Assembly: GCA_012271135.1 (NCBI GenBank)
Contig: JAAXGZ010000043.1
Location: 1 to 60,032, forward strand
DNA length: 60,032 nt
Reading direction: 5' to 3'
From: Caldilineales bacterium
GTDB taxonomy: Bacteria > Chloroflexota > Anaerolineae > Caldilineales > Caldilineaceae
Position numbers and translations under genes: made by a program. Positions 36,481 through 44,447 of this stretch are shown piece by piece (within the stretch, counting starts at the first letter, position 1; every line of letters begins with the position of its first letter). A model generated the notes under the pieces. The model saw only the letters and a list, made by a program, of their open reading frames with translations, did not search any database and had not been told where the DNA came from.

Positions 36481-37440
36481 TCAGTCGGCAAAGCCGTGCA
36501 CCCAGTTGCGGGCGTACACCCACTGTCCCAGGGTGAAGATCATGATCGTAGCGAACAACACCATCGCCATGGCGGAAGCAAACCCCATTTTGAGGTAAAG
36601 GAAGCCGTTGTTGTAGATGTGCAGCACCATGGTGGTGGTCACATTGGCCGGGCCGCCGCGGGTCATCAGGTAGAAGACATCGAAGCCTTGGAAGGCACCA
36701 ATGATAGAGGTGACCATGACAAAGAAGATGGCAGGCGACAACATCGGCACCGTAATGGACCAGAAGCGCTGGCGCGGGTTGGCTCCGTCCATGACGGCAG
36801 CCTCGTACAATTCCGCCGGGATACCCTGCAGGCCCGCCAGAAAGATCAGCATGGCAAAGCCAACGCTCTTCCACCAGCCCATCAGGATCAGGGACGGCAT
36901 GGCCGTACGCCGGTTCAGGAGCCATTGGGGGCCGTCGATCCCGACATAGCCGAGCAGGAGGTTCAGGAAGCCCACCTCGGGGTGGTAGACCCACAGCCAC
37001 ACAATGGAGGCGGCCACGCTCAGGGTCACGTGCGGGATGAAGTAGACCAGGCGGTAGGTGAGGACCCCGCGCATTTCCCGGTTGATCATCAGGGCCAGCC
37101 CCAGTGCCAGCACGATGGTGGCCGGAACCATCCCGAAGGCCCAGTAGAAGGTCTGCCCGAAAACCTGCCAGAACAGGTCGTTGTTGAACATGACCTGGAA
37201 GTTCTCGAGGAACGTGAACCGGGGCGGCCAAGTCAGATCGTAGTTCGTGAAGGCGAAGTACACCGCCGCCAGCATGGGGCCAGCCAGGAAGACGAAGAAG
37301 GCAACGATGTTGGGCAGGAGGAACAGGTAACCCTCAATGGCCTCGCGCCGCGCCAAGCCGGACATCTCGGACCAGCGAAGCCGCGGACGCGCGGTAGCCA
37401 CCGGTTGACTGGACGCTGGTACCTGGGCGGATACGGTCAT
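36481..37440 (-). CDS. Sugar ABC transporter permease, MalF type
   Basis: 319 residues. A charged head, then six helices, with the EAA loop IPAELYEAAVMDGANPRQRF near residue 215. It is first in the operon; about 500 bases with no minus-strand gene lie upstream and should carry the promoter. The presence of only MalF/MalG-type permeases and a binding protein defines a CUT1-type importer. Confidence 0.95.
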   Translation of the reverse strand: MTVSAQVPASSQPVATARPRLRWSEMSGLARREAIEGYLFLLPNIVAFFVFLAGPMLAAVYFAFTNYDLTWPPRFTFLENFQVMFNNDLFWQVFGQTFYWAFGMVPATIVLALGLALMINREMRGVLTYRLVYFIPHVTLSVAASIVWLWVYHPEVGFLNLLLGYVGIDGPQWLLNRRTAMPSLILMGWWKSVGFAMLIFLAGLQGIPAELYEAAVMDGANPRQRFWSITVPMLSPAIFFVMVTSIIGAFQGFDVFYLMTRGGPANVTTTMVLHIYNNGFLYLKMGFASAMAMVLFATIMIFTLGQWVYARNWVHGFAD

Positions 37441-37939
37441 AGATGGATTTCCGGCTTAACGAACGGCACGGTCAAGCGCGGCACAGGACACGCTGACCGC
37501 GTCCCGCCGATTTCCGCAAAGTGAAGTTGGGCCGCAAACGGCAACCCGAATCCTAGCACGATTGGAGTGCTCGACTCATAGGCTGCGCGTGGGTTCGAAC
37601 GCTGTAGGACAAACAGGGGCCAAGAAACCGCTTGGTCTGGCCCGGCACAGGGCGGCGGGGGGCCAGATCCCGACCTGTACCCAGCTGAGTCCGTTGGACG
37701 CAATCCCTCACTCTTGTATAGTCGTATCGAGAGGCGATGCGGCGGTAAGCGCCTTCCGATGGGCACTTCGGCCTATGGCGAATTGCAATCAAGGAGCCGG
37801 TTCCGTTCGATCTCCGGCCTCCCGGCGCAGCCCCAACAGGTGAGGAGGCGACCACGACGATTGAGTGCACATTGGAACAGGATAGAATCAACATTGCTTT
37901 GGCGTTCATTTTGCAGTTGGCACGCTGGAGATCAACACC
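37441..37939. other. Divergent intergenic region, presumed promoters
   Basis: This is the space between the ABC operon (minus) and the Tat-exported peptide (plus). No gene was found. A tRNA-like stretch at 37555-37605 was examined and not accepted (see rejected list). I see no clear LacI-type operator. Confidence 0.4.
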
Positions 37940-38227
37940 ATGAATCAGGTAGAGGCGGGCATGACTCGAGACAAACCGGGCAAGCTGACCCGGCGGGACT
38001 TTCTCGGTGTCGCAAGTTTGGTCACAGCGACCTTGGGTTTGCAAACCGGTCTTGCCTTGGCTCCAATCCAAGCCAAGGCCAACGTCAATAAAGATCCGGT
38101 ACCCACCAACCTCTGGGAGCGCCTGGGCGCACTCATATTGGACGAGATGCAGCCAGATTCTTCCTTGTACGGCCACTATAGCTGCGGCCTCCCGGGTCAC
38201 CCTGTGGGCTGTCCCTGTTGTTTGTAG
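37940..38227 (+). CDS. Tat-exported small cysteine-rich peptide
   Basis: 95 residues. After a short charged lead, the twin-arginine motif LTRRDFLGVAS (about residues 16-26) and a hydrophobic segment end near AKAN. The mature part is about 47 residues with a C-terminal CGLPGHPVGCPCCL holding four cysteines in the last 14 positions. The ATG at 37940 has GGAG at 9 bases, which supports translation. Tat export implies folding, and probably metal or cofactor loading, in the cytoplasm first. The cysteine tail suggests a metal site or a modified peptide. I do not recognise the family. Confidence 0.6.
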   Translation: MNQVEAGMTRDKPGKLTRRDFLGVASLVTATLGLQTGLALAPIQAKANVNKDPVPTNLWERLGALILDEMQPDSSLYGHYSCGLPGHPVGCPCCL

Positions 38228-38329
38228 AGGCAACTGATGCGGTTTGACCGCGTCGCGTGGGCGCGCCAGGAGTCGGGTGGGTGGATACTCCACCACGCGC
38301 CGGTGTCGCCAATCGCGAACGCGATGTAG

Positions 38330-38598
38330 TTATACCGATCCGAGGAGGGGCTCAACGATTTCGAATCCTTGGGCGGCCAGCAGGCTGGCCATGGCCAGGA
38401 AGATTCCAATCATCCAGCGGACGAGACGGCTTTCAAGCTCCCCCCGCAGCTCGACCAGATCCTGCTTGGTAGCGAGTTGCGACCAGTCCGGCAGGTGGGC
38501 GGCTACGGCCTTGGCCTGGTCCTCAGGCATGTCGGCGGCCGCAGTTCCTCATAGGCGGCGCGGTTGATCATCTCGAGCTGTACAATCGACTCGGCCAT
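38330..38598 (-). pseudogene. DUF1640/CCDC90-like coiled-coil membrane protein, frameshifted
   Basis: The start MAESIVQLEMINRAAYEEL (ATG 38598) loses frame near 38545. The expected continuation, DMPEDQAKAVAAHLPDWSQL, lies in another frame, followed by LATKQDLVELRGELESRLVRW and a membrane helix. One base lost (or two gained) in a GC-rich run explains it. The family is a short coiled coil plus one C-terminal helix. The shorter frame (66 residues) could still be made. Confidence 0.6.
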
Positions 38599-38658
38599 CG
38601 GAGATCATTCCTCCTGTGGTCCGGTTCGGGGACGGGTTCCACCATCCGTCCGTGAACA

Positions 38659-38686
38659 GGAAGCCTCGGCAGCTACCGGGGCTTCC
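38659..38686. terminator. Hairpin terminator
   Basis: GGAAGCCTCGG and CCGGGGCTTCC form an 11-base stem with one mismatch around a 6-base loop. GTTATTGTTTC follows on the plus strand and TTCCTGTTC on the minus. It fits termination of the minus-strand lipoprotein gene. Confidence 0.5.
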
Positions 38687-38741
38687 GTTATTGTTTCGGA
38701 AACGGTTTGCAAGCTCCGCACGGCATGTTGTTTTCGGATGC

Positions 38742-39278
38742 CTATTTGGAACAGCGGCGGCCGAGGGGCGGCGCGGGGTTGCGGACCGGGAAACACGACT
38801 GGACTGCCGACCCTGTTCCGGGTTCGTACAACCTCAAGACCTTGACAACCGTGTGGCGGGTCCGATACGCATGGCTGTTGAGGTTGGGCCTGGCTGTCTG
38901 CCTCACCACTGCGGGTTGCCCTCGTAGGCTTGGCCGCCCGTAGGGTGCTCGGTGCCGGGTCTGACGCGCAGGTTGACCGACCTCGCCCGTGACGGTCACC
39001 GAGCTTGTCGGCAGAGCCACCACGCTGCCCATTATGAGGATCACCGTCGGAAGGGGCAGCGGTGTCGGGGTAGCGGTCGGTGCCGGGGTTGGCCGCTGTC
39101 TTGTGGACACGGGTGTGGGCGTAAACGTTGGCACCTGTTCCGGTTCCACAACTTCCTCAACCACGGTCTCGACCTCTGCGGACGACGGTTCGTCGCGCGC
39201 AGACATGATGCAGCCTGCCAGCATCAAGACCAGGGCCAGCACTGGAAGCAGGGCCCGGAACAGAACGCGGGGATGCAA
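38742..39278 (-). CDS. Small lipoprotein with Pro/Thr linker, possibly decayed C-terminus
   Basis: 178 residues from a TTG start. The hydrophobic segment and lipobox LMLAGC (Cys about residue 23) are followed by an acidic stretch, a TPTP linker and a short SSVTVTGEVGQP beta segment. Beyond about residue 100 the composition becomes Arg-rich and unlike a folded domain. That part covers the 38-bp repeat at 38784-38821, so the true gene was probably cut and the frame now reads through foreign sequence. Confidence 0.45.
   Translation of the reverse strand: MHPRVLFRALLPVLALVLMLAGCIMSARDEPSSAEVETVVEEVVEPEQVPTFTPTPVSTRQRPTPAPTATPTPLPLPTVILIMGSVVALPTSSVTVTGEVGQPARQTRHRAPYGRPSLRGQPAVVRQTARPNLNSHAYRTRHTVVKVLRLYEPGTGSAVQSCFPVRNPAPPLGRRCSK
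38784..38821 (+). repeat. 38-bp direct repeat, left copy
   Basis: GGAAACACGACTG-x-ACTGCCGA-x-CCTG-x-TCCGG is shared with 40061-40098, with about four differences. The pair brackets the lipoprotein and the Phd/PIN toxin-antitoxin genes. Confidence 0.65.
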
Positions 39279-39296
39279 CAGGGGGGCTCGCTTGTA

Positions 39297-39345
39297 TGTG
39301 TTGTATTGTACGCTACATGTACAATATCTTTATTGCACAACACAC
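39297..39345. promoter_or_regulatory. Nested inverted repeats ahead of the antitoxin gene
   Basis: The inner palindrome ATTGTAC-N7-GTACAAT (39305-39325) sits inside outer arms TGTGTTG (39297-39303) and CAACACA (39339-39345). It stands 17-65 bases before the ATG at 39362, the expected place for the autorepressor site of a Phd-type antitoxin. Confidence 0.6.
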
Positions 39346-39361
39346 GATAGGCATCCAAGTG

Positions 39362-39640
39362 ATGAACGTGCCCGGCACCGTAGGTGTAACCAGGACGATC
39401 CCGGCATCGGAATTCAGGGCCAATTGCCTGAAACTGATCGATGAAATTCAAGAGAGTGGCGGAGAGATCGTGATCACGAAACATGGCCGACCGGCGGCGA
39501 AGCTGATGCCTCACGCTCCGAAGCTGCGCGCTCCCTTCGGCCGGGACAAGCATTTGGTTCGATTCATGGGCGACATCATCACACCACTCGACGTCGAGTG
39601 GGAAGCAGAGTCGAACCCTGACCGGGTGCTGAATCCATGA
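39362..39640 (+). CDS. Phd/YefM-family antitoxin
   Basis: 92 residues from ATG 39362. RTIPASEFRANCLKLIDEIQ and GGEIVITKHGRPAAKLMP form the Phd N-terminal DNA-binding fold. The C-terminal 35 residues should wrap the PIN toxin. The TGA overlaps the toxin ATG (ATGA). Confidence 0.9.
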   Translation: MNVPGTVGVTRTIPASEFRANCLKLIDEIQESGGEIVITKHGRPAAKLMPHAPKLRAPFGRDKHLVRFMGDIITPLDVEWEAESNPDRVLNP

Positions 39641-40035
39641 TCGTGCTCGACACGAATGCGTTGATCTGGTTGTTCTTTGATGACGGCAAACTGGGCCGAA
39701 CCGCCCGCCGTGCGATTGACGAGGCCTGGTCGAACAGCAATGTAGCGGTCTCGGCGATTTCGTTTTGGGAAATCGCCTTGCTGCACGAGAAGGGAAGAAT
39801 GGAACTCGTGACCGACTTCACGATCTGGCGTACAAGCCTGTTCCAAGCTGGCCTGCAAGAGATAGCCGTCGATGGCGCAATCGGCATCAAGGCCGTCCAG
39901 CTTCTCGACTTCCACAAAGATCCCGCCGACCGCATCATTGTCGCGACCGCGTTGGACGACCACCGGCTGGTGACGGCCGATGAACGGATTCTGCAATGGC
40001 CAGGCAACCTCCGTTGCCTGGATGCGAGGAAGTAA
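39637..40035 (+). CDS. PIN-domain toxin (VapC type)
   Basis: 132 residues. The metal-binding acidic residues of the PIN nuclease are all present: Asp in VLDTNALIW (residue 5), Glu in SFWEIALL (about 46), Asp in KDPADRIIVATA (about 97) and Asp in VTADERI (about 114). PIN toxins cleave tRNA or rRNA. The coupled Phd-type antitoxin upstream completes a type II module. A perfect 20-base palindrome follows the stop. Confidence 0.93.
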   Translation: MIVLDTNALIWLFFDDGKLGRTARRAIDEAWSNSNVAVSAISFWEIALLHEKGRMELVTDFTIWRTSLFQAGLQEIAVDGAIGIKAVQLLDFHKDPADRIIVATALDDHRLVTADERILQWPGNLRCLDARK

Positions 40036-40041
40036 CCGATC

Positions 40042-40061
40042 CCGAAAACGGCCGTTTTCGG
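40042..40061. terminator. Perfect 20-base palindrome after the toxin gene
   Basis: CCGAAAACGG and CCGTTTTCGG directly abut, 7 bases past the toxin stop. It probably acts as a terminator, though the loop must be made from central bases and no T-run follows. Confidence 0.5.
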
Positions 40062-40098
40062 ACCCGGAAACACGACTGAACTGCCGATCCTGCTCCGG
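40061..40098 (+). repeat. 38-bp direct repeat, right copy
   Basis: Matches 38784-38821. It begins at the foot of the toxin palindrome. Confidence 0.65.
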
Positions 40099-40297
40099 TA
40101 GCGTTGCTTCATTGTTCATCGTCTCCGCTACTCGGGCCGTGGTGCGATCACCACGTAGTAGGGTGCGTATCTCACTTCCCGCGTAAATCGGTAATGTATT
40201 GCCGTGGGCGGATCACAGATGCCGGGCAACATGTCGTCCACTGTCCATACGGTGACGACAACGCGCCACTTGCCGGGGCCACTATGGCCAAGAGCAT

Positions 40298-40594
40298 TTA
40301 TGCCTGCGGGGCGACATCCAGCAGATGGGACAAATCCATATGCCCCGCATACACCACTACGTCCGGTCTCGTACAGGGATCGTAGTCGTAATCGGGATCA
40401 TCTGGTTGCGGGTACGGATAGATATTCGTAAGAAACAGGCGTTCCTCTACGGCCGGCAAGGCCGCGCAGTCGAATGCCTCTTCGAGAACCGCGTATACGG
40501 AAAACGATCCAATGCGCGGCCATACGATCGTTTCGCCACCGTCAACGTTCGGCACGCGCACGCTGCCGGGCTGGAACCAAAGATCCAAACTCAT
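40298..40594 (-). CDS. Small hypothetical protein
   Basis: 98 residues (MSLDLWFQPG start) with a balanced composition and a Pro/Asp/Tyr-rich centre (YPYPQPDDPDYDYDP). No domain was recognised. It might be an immunity-like or accessory protein. The frame extends upstream without sense. Confidence 0.4.
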   Translation of the reverse strand: MSLDLWFQPGSVRVPNVDGGETIVWPRIGSFSVYAVLEEAFDCAALPAVEERLFLTNIYPYPQPDDPDYDYDPCTRPDVVVYAGHMDLSHLLDVAPQA

Positions 40595-40639
40595 CACCAG
40601 CCGACCGCGGCGGAAGTTGGTACTTTGCACGGACGGGCC

Positions 40640-41135
40640 TCCTTTCCTTGGCCCTGGAGTTTGCCTGCGCGTTGATTCCGGGCCAGGGCCTCGCAAGGGA
40701 TGCCGCCGCAGTTCAACCTGTCGATTCGGTCGCGGCCAGCCGACTACCGGCGCAAACCCGGGAGGCAGGCCAAGCCGAAAGCGATGTCCCCCCCGTCGCC
40801 GCGTCGGGACCGTACGACAACCTGGCCGTGAACCTCGGCGGGACCTTCTGACCCACCGGCATCCGGTCGTCACCGCGCTGTTCATCGACCGCTTCCCCGT
40901 GCAATACCTGGCTCGTCAGCAGCCAGAACCGCTCTTCTTCATTCTGGAAGGCTTCCGTCCCACCCCGGAACTGGAGTGGGAAGTGAAGGGGCGACCCGTA
41001 CGGGCGGACGGCACACCGACCCCGGACGATGCTCCGCCGAGGACCTTCACGCTACGCGTGGCCACCGGCGACTCCGTACGTTATGTCGACAACACCCGAG
41101 TGGACGGCGTCGGCCACCTCGGCTATGAAGTGTGA
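40640..41135 (+). pseudogene. Possible frameshifted exported protein
   Basis: One plus-strand frame gives a signal-like LLSLALEFACALIPG followed by polar sequence and stops at about 40851. Another frame continues from LTHRHPVVTALFIDRFPVQY to the end at 41135 (GHLGYEV). They join sensibly with a one-base shift. Neither half has a recognisable domain, so this is a weak proposal. The rest of 40595-41400 shows nothing. Confidence 0.3.
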
Positions 41136-41412
41136 CTGGCCTGGCACATGGCCTGAACTCGCCGGGATTCTTCCGAGTCGGCAAGTGGAGCAACCAAGGT
41201 GGCGACGAAGGCGTATGTCAAGAAGGAAGTTCCAGGATTTGACAGTCATCACGTTGGTCCAATCCCATGCCGTACCAACCAGTTTGGCGTTTGACTGCCT
41301 TGGGGACCTGCTCGCGGCCCGGTATTTGGACCGGGACTCCCCCGCCCGATACACCGTGACGGAAACGGTCTCGCCACCTGCTCAGAGGGCTCTGCGGAAC
41401 ACAAACTCTCCC

Positions 41413-41457
41413 CTTAACGCGACCTTAACGTCCAAAGGGCCGGATCGGACCTAGACT
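41413..41457 (+). promoter_or_regulatory. Tandem CTTAACG boxes and -10 element ahead of the Crp-like gene
   Basis: CTTAACG occurs at 41413-41419 and 41424-41430, exactly one DNA turn (11 bases) apart. A TAGACT -10 candidate lies at 41452-41457. The geometry resembles tandem sites of PhoP/PhoB-type response regulators that replace a -35 box. Confidence 0.45.
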
Positions 41458-41532
41458 TTGGACATCAAGCATGCAGGATGGCCGCGGGATGCATGTTGCA
41501 TCCGGACCGGCATCCAGAGGAGGTTCACACCC

Positions 41533-42222
41533 ATGCACCACTACCAGGAACTCTCCCAGCAACTGGCGCGCCACTTTCTGTTCGGCGACATTCCGGACAA
41601 AGACCTGGCCAGGGATGTTTGCCCGGCTGTGCGGGTGTTGCGCAGGAATGCCGGCGACTGCTTCTACCGATCGGGCGACGACTGCGAAGCTGTCTACCTG
41701 GTGCTTGACGGCGAGGTGGTCCTCACCCGGCAATCGCCCCGCCAGCACGTGATTGTGGGCCGCATCGGTGCTAACGGCTTCTTCGGCGAGCAAACCATCC
41801 TGAAGGGTCACCGCATGCACAGCTCGCGCGCCGAAGCCCACACGGACACGGTATGCGTCGAGATCACGCGGCGCAACTTCAAGTACCTGCAGCAGCGATT
41901 CCCCTCCATCATGGTGCGAATGCTGGAGAGCGAAAGTTCGAAGGGCCGCAACGTGCTGGACCATTTGCGCAGCATCCGTCTCGACCCCGTGATGCTGAGG
42001 GTCGTGCGCGCCCTACTGGGCCTGGCCAAGTCGGCTGGCACCACTGTCCTGACCGATCTGGGCCACCAGGACATCGCCGATTCCATCGGCACCAACCGCG
42101 AAACAGTCACCAACGTGTTGCACGACCTCTCCGACAAGGGTCTGATCACGCGCGGGCGGATGCAGGTGACACTCGATGATGTGGCCGGTTTACAACGCCT
42201 GTTGGCCGGGAGTGTTGCATAG
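41533..42222 (+). CDS. Crp/Fnr-family transcription regulator
   Basis: 229 residues. A cyclic-nucleotide-binding-like beta-roll spans residues 20-130 (GDCFYRSGDDCEAVYLVLDGEVVL, GANGFFGEQTIL). A dimer helix and a C-terminal Crp-type helix-turn-helix follow (HQDIADSIGTNRETVTNVLHDLSDKGLI, about 175-205). No N-terminal iron-sulfur cysteine cluster is seen, so it is not a classical Fnr. GAGGAGG at 9 bases supports ATG 41533. Confidence 0.92.
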   Translation: MHHYQELSQQLARHFLFGDIPDKDLARDVCPAVRVLRRNAGDCFYRSGDDCEAVYLVLDGEVVLTRQSPRQHVIVGRIGANGFFGEQTILKGHRMHSSRAEAHTDTVCVEITRRNFKYLQQRFPSIMVRMLESESSKGRNVLDHLRSIRLDPVMLRVVRALLGLAKSAGTTVLTDLGHQDIADSIGTNRETVTNVLHDLSDKGLITRGRMQVTLDDVAGLQRLLAGSVA

Positions 42223-42343
42223 GGAACCGTTGGCCGCAGGCCGTGGCCGACGGGCTGCGCGCCAGGTCGCGCAAGGCGCCGGATGCTTTCCGCCCATTCC
42301 AAGCGGCGCGGGACCGGTGCCGGTGTCGCTAGAACTGCAATTT

Positions 42344-42370
42344 GACGGGCTTCCCTAGTGGAAGCCCGTC
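42344..42370 (+). terminator. Hairpin terminator after the Crp-like gene
   Basis: GACGGGCTTCC-CTAGT-GGAAGCCCGTC is a perfect 11-bp stem 120 bases past the stop, with no clear T-run after it. Between it and 42560 nothing else was recognised. Confidence 0.55.
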
Positions 42371-42560
42371 GGCTGTTGACCTTATCCCCGGCAGCCGAGG
42401 TTTGCAAACGGGCAGCCATGCTTGGCAGCCGTCGCGCGGGTTTTCCACTCGATCGGACGCCACGCATGCGTCCCTCCAACGTGGTGCCGGTTTCACATAT
42501 CCGCCTGCCGGTGCATCGATAAGCCTTCGATTTTGTAAGGCATTTGTGTTGTATAGCACC

Positions 42561-42845
42561 ATGTTGGGCATGGACAAGATCTACCGCATCCCGCAGTTTG
42601 GCGCCCGTGTGGGGCATTCGGCGCACCCGTTGCGCGTCATGGATCGCAACGGCACGTTCCCGGCCCGCGGGACTGCGACCGGGCGGCGGTACCACACCGA
42701 GGCGGACGCACGGCGCCAGGAGAGCCTGTCGCCGCAGGAGGCGATGGTCGAGGATCTAATGGCCGTCGTGCCTACGTTCTCCTGTCGTCTGTACGGACTG
42801 CGCTCCCACCGCAAGCAGATCCGGGAGGCGGCCAACGATGGCTAA
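42561..42845 (+). pseudogene. IS607-type TnpA with the catalytic domain deleted
   Basis: 94 residues. Residues 4-50 match the MerR-like DNA-binding head of IS607 serine recombinases (MDKIYRIPQFGARVGHSAH then GTATGRRYHTEADARR). Residues 55-94 match their C-terminal tail (VEDLMAVVPTFSCRLYGLRSH). The whole catalytic domain, about 115 residues with the nucleophilic serine, is missing with the frame preserved. Two starts, 42561 and 42570, are possible. The stop overlaps the tnpB start (ATGGCTAA). The product cannot recombine DNA but could still bind it. Confidence 0.72.
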
Positions 42846-44256
42846 GCCGGCCAAGGTCACGCGCATCCTGCACAGCCGGGATCTGAACCGCTCCCAGTAC
42901 GACCGCCTGGTTGAAATCGCCGCCTTGTGCGGACGCGTGCGGGGTGACGCCTGGCAGCGTTGCAGCGGGTGGTCCACGGCACAGCAGTCGCCCCGCGCGA
43001 TCCGCGACGACTGGATGGCCGAGGGCTACGACTGGCACGGACTGCCGGCCCGTCTGGGCCGCGCCACGCTGCTGGACGCACTGGGCGACATCCACGCCGG
43101 CCGGGAAGCGGCCAAGGTGCCGGTCAAGAAGGCTGTTTGGCGCCGCACGGAAGGCGACGAAGAGGAACGCCACCGCCTGTATTCACTGCTGAAGCAGAAC
43201 CGCTGGACCGAGGACTCGTTCCTGCACCGGCACATGCGGAAGCGGTGGAAGGGCGGCACCGCGCGCGTGACGAACCAGATTGTGCTGGAGCCCGGGGCCT
43301 ACACCGCGAAGGTCCGGCACGGGCGCGCGTGGGTCCACATGCAGAGCATGGAGCGCGGACAGCGCATCGCCATTCCGCTCAGGGAAAAGCACACGCCCTC
43401 CGGCCAGCTCCGCATCCTCCTGCAGGACGACGGGCCGTTGGAAATCCACCATGCCGTCGACGAGGAGGATGCGTGCAGCACCCAACCCGGCGGCTCGGAG
43501 ACGGTCGGCGTGGACAAGGGCTACACCGAGGCCTACACGGACAGCGACGGGGCACGCCACGGCCCGGGGCTGGGCGACCTGCTGGCCGCGGAGAGCGATG
43601 CCCGCAAGGTGAAGGGCCAACGGCGCAACCGGATGCGGGACCTGGAGCAGACACACCGGGATGCCGGCAACGTCAAGAAGGCGGACAGTATCCGCCACCA
43701 CAACCTCGGCAACCGGAAGTGGGATCGCCGCCAAAAGCGGCACAACGCCCAGGTCAGGGACTTCCTGTGCCAGGCCGCCCACAGCGTCGTCGACCTCGCA
43801 GGCACCGTCGCCTGCGAGGACCTGACGGCATCCATGAAGTCGGCCAAGGTCATGCACCGCGACACCCAACGCCGTCTGAGCGGCTGGGTCAAGGGCGTGA
43901 TGGCCGACACCCTAACCTCGATATCTCGACGCAGAGGCACTGCGTTGGTGTTGGTGAACCCCGCCTACACGTCGCAAATCGATTCCCGCACCGGACTCCT
44001 GCAGGGGGCACGGCGGTGGGACCGGTTTTACGGCCTGGACGGAGTCGTGTTGGACGCGGACACCAACGCGCCGCCCGCAACATCCTGGCGCGCATGTACG
44101 ACGACGAGATCACGCTGTACACGCCCTTCCGAGAGGTCAAGCGACGGCTCCGGGATCGAAGCGGGACAACGGTGGGGACGGCTCCACCCGGACTCGAGTC
44201 CGCACAGGCGGCGCAAGCCGCCTGACGGCCGAGAGCGAATTACCCCAAACCCATAA
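42838..44256 (+). pseudogene. tnpB: IS607-type TnpB, copy 2, frameshifted after RuvC-III
   Basis: The protein is highly similar to copy 1 (32434-33858) from MAKPAKVTRIL onward and keeps VGVDKGYTEAY, VACEDLT and LDADTNA. Two extra bases at about 44068 (AACGCGCCGC against AACGCCGC) shift the frame inside the NAARNI part of RuvC-III. The correct continuation (AARNILARMYDDEITLYTPF, ending at 44225) lies in another frame. As in copy 1, the zinc-ribbon cysteines are absent. Element homology ends near 44255 with GAGCGAATTACC-x-CAAACCCA. Confidence 0.82.
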
Positions 44257-44447
44257 GGGATTTAGGGAACTGTCATCATTATGGACACGCAGGGAAAACC
44301 GCCGGCACAGGGTCCTGCCAATGGCCAACGCACTCAAACCATCCAACCGCCCCCAAAACCTGACACGTCGGTTCGTAAACCGTCGGATTCCGACTGCTCA
44401 TCCTCACCGGACGTCTGTAAGGCAGGCCGCGTGTGGCGACTGACGCA

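Noticed and set aside
35408..37231. 607-codon minus-strand frame through both permease genes
   Set aside because: It lies out of frame with the permeases and has no membrane pattern or domain of its own. It is a GC-bias shadow.
37555..37605. tRNA-Met-like stretch (TAGCACGATTGGAGTGC, CTCGACTCATAGG, GTGGGTTCGAAC)
   Set aside because: D-arm, anticodon and T-loop-like pieces are in order, but the T stem does not pair (GTGGG against GCTGT) and no acceptor stem forms. At best it is a degraded tRNA remnant.
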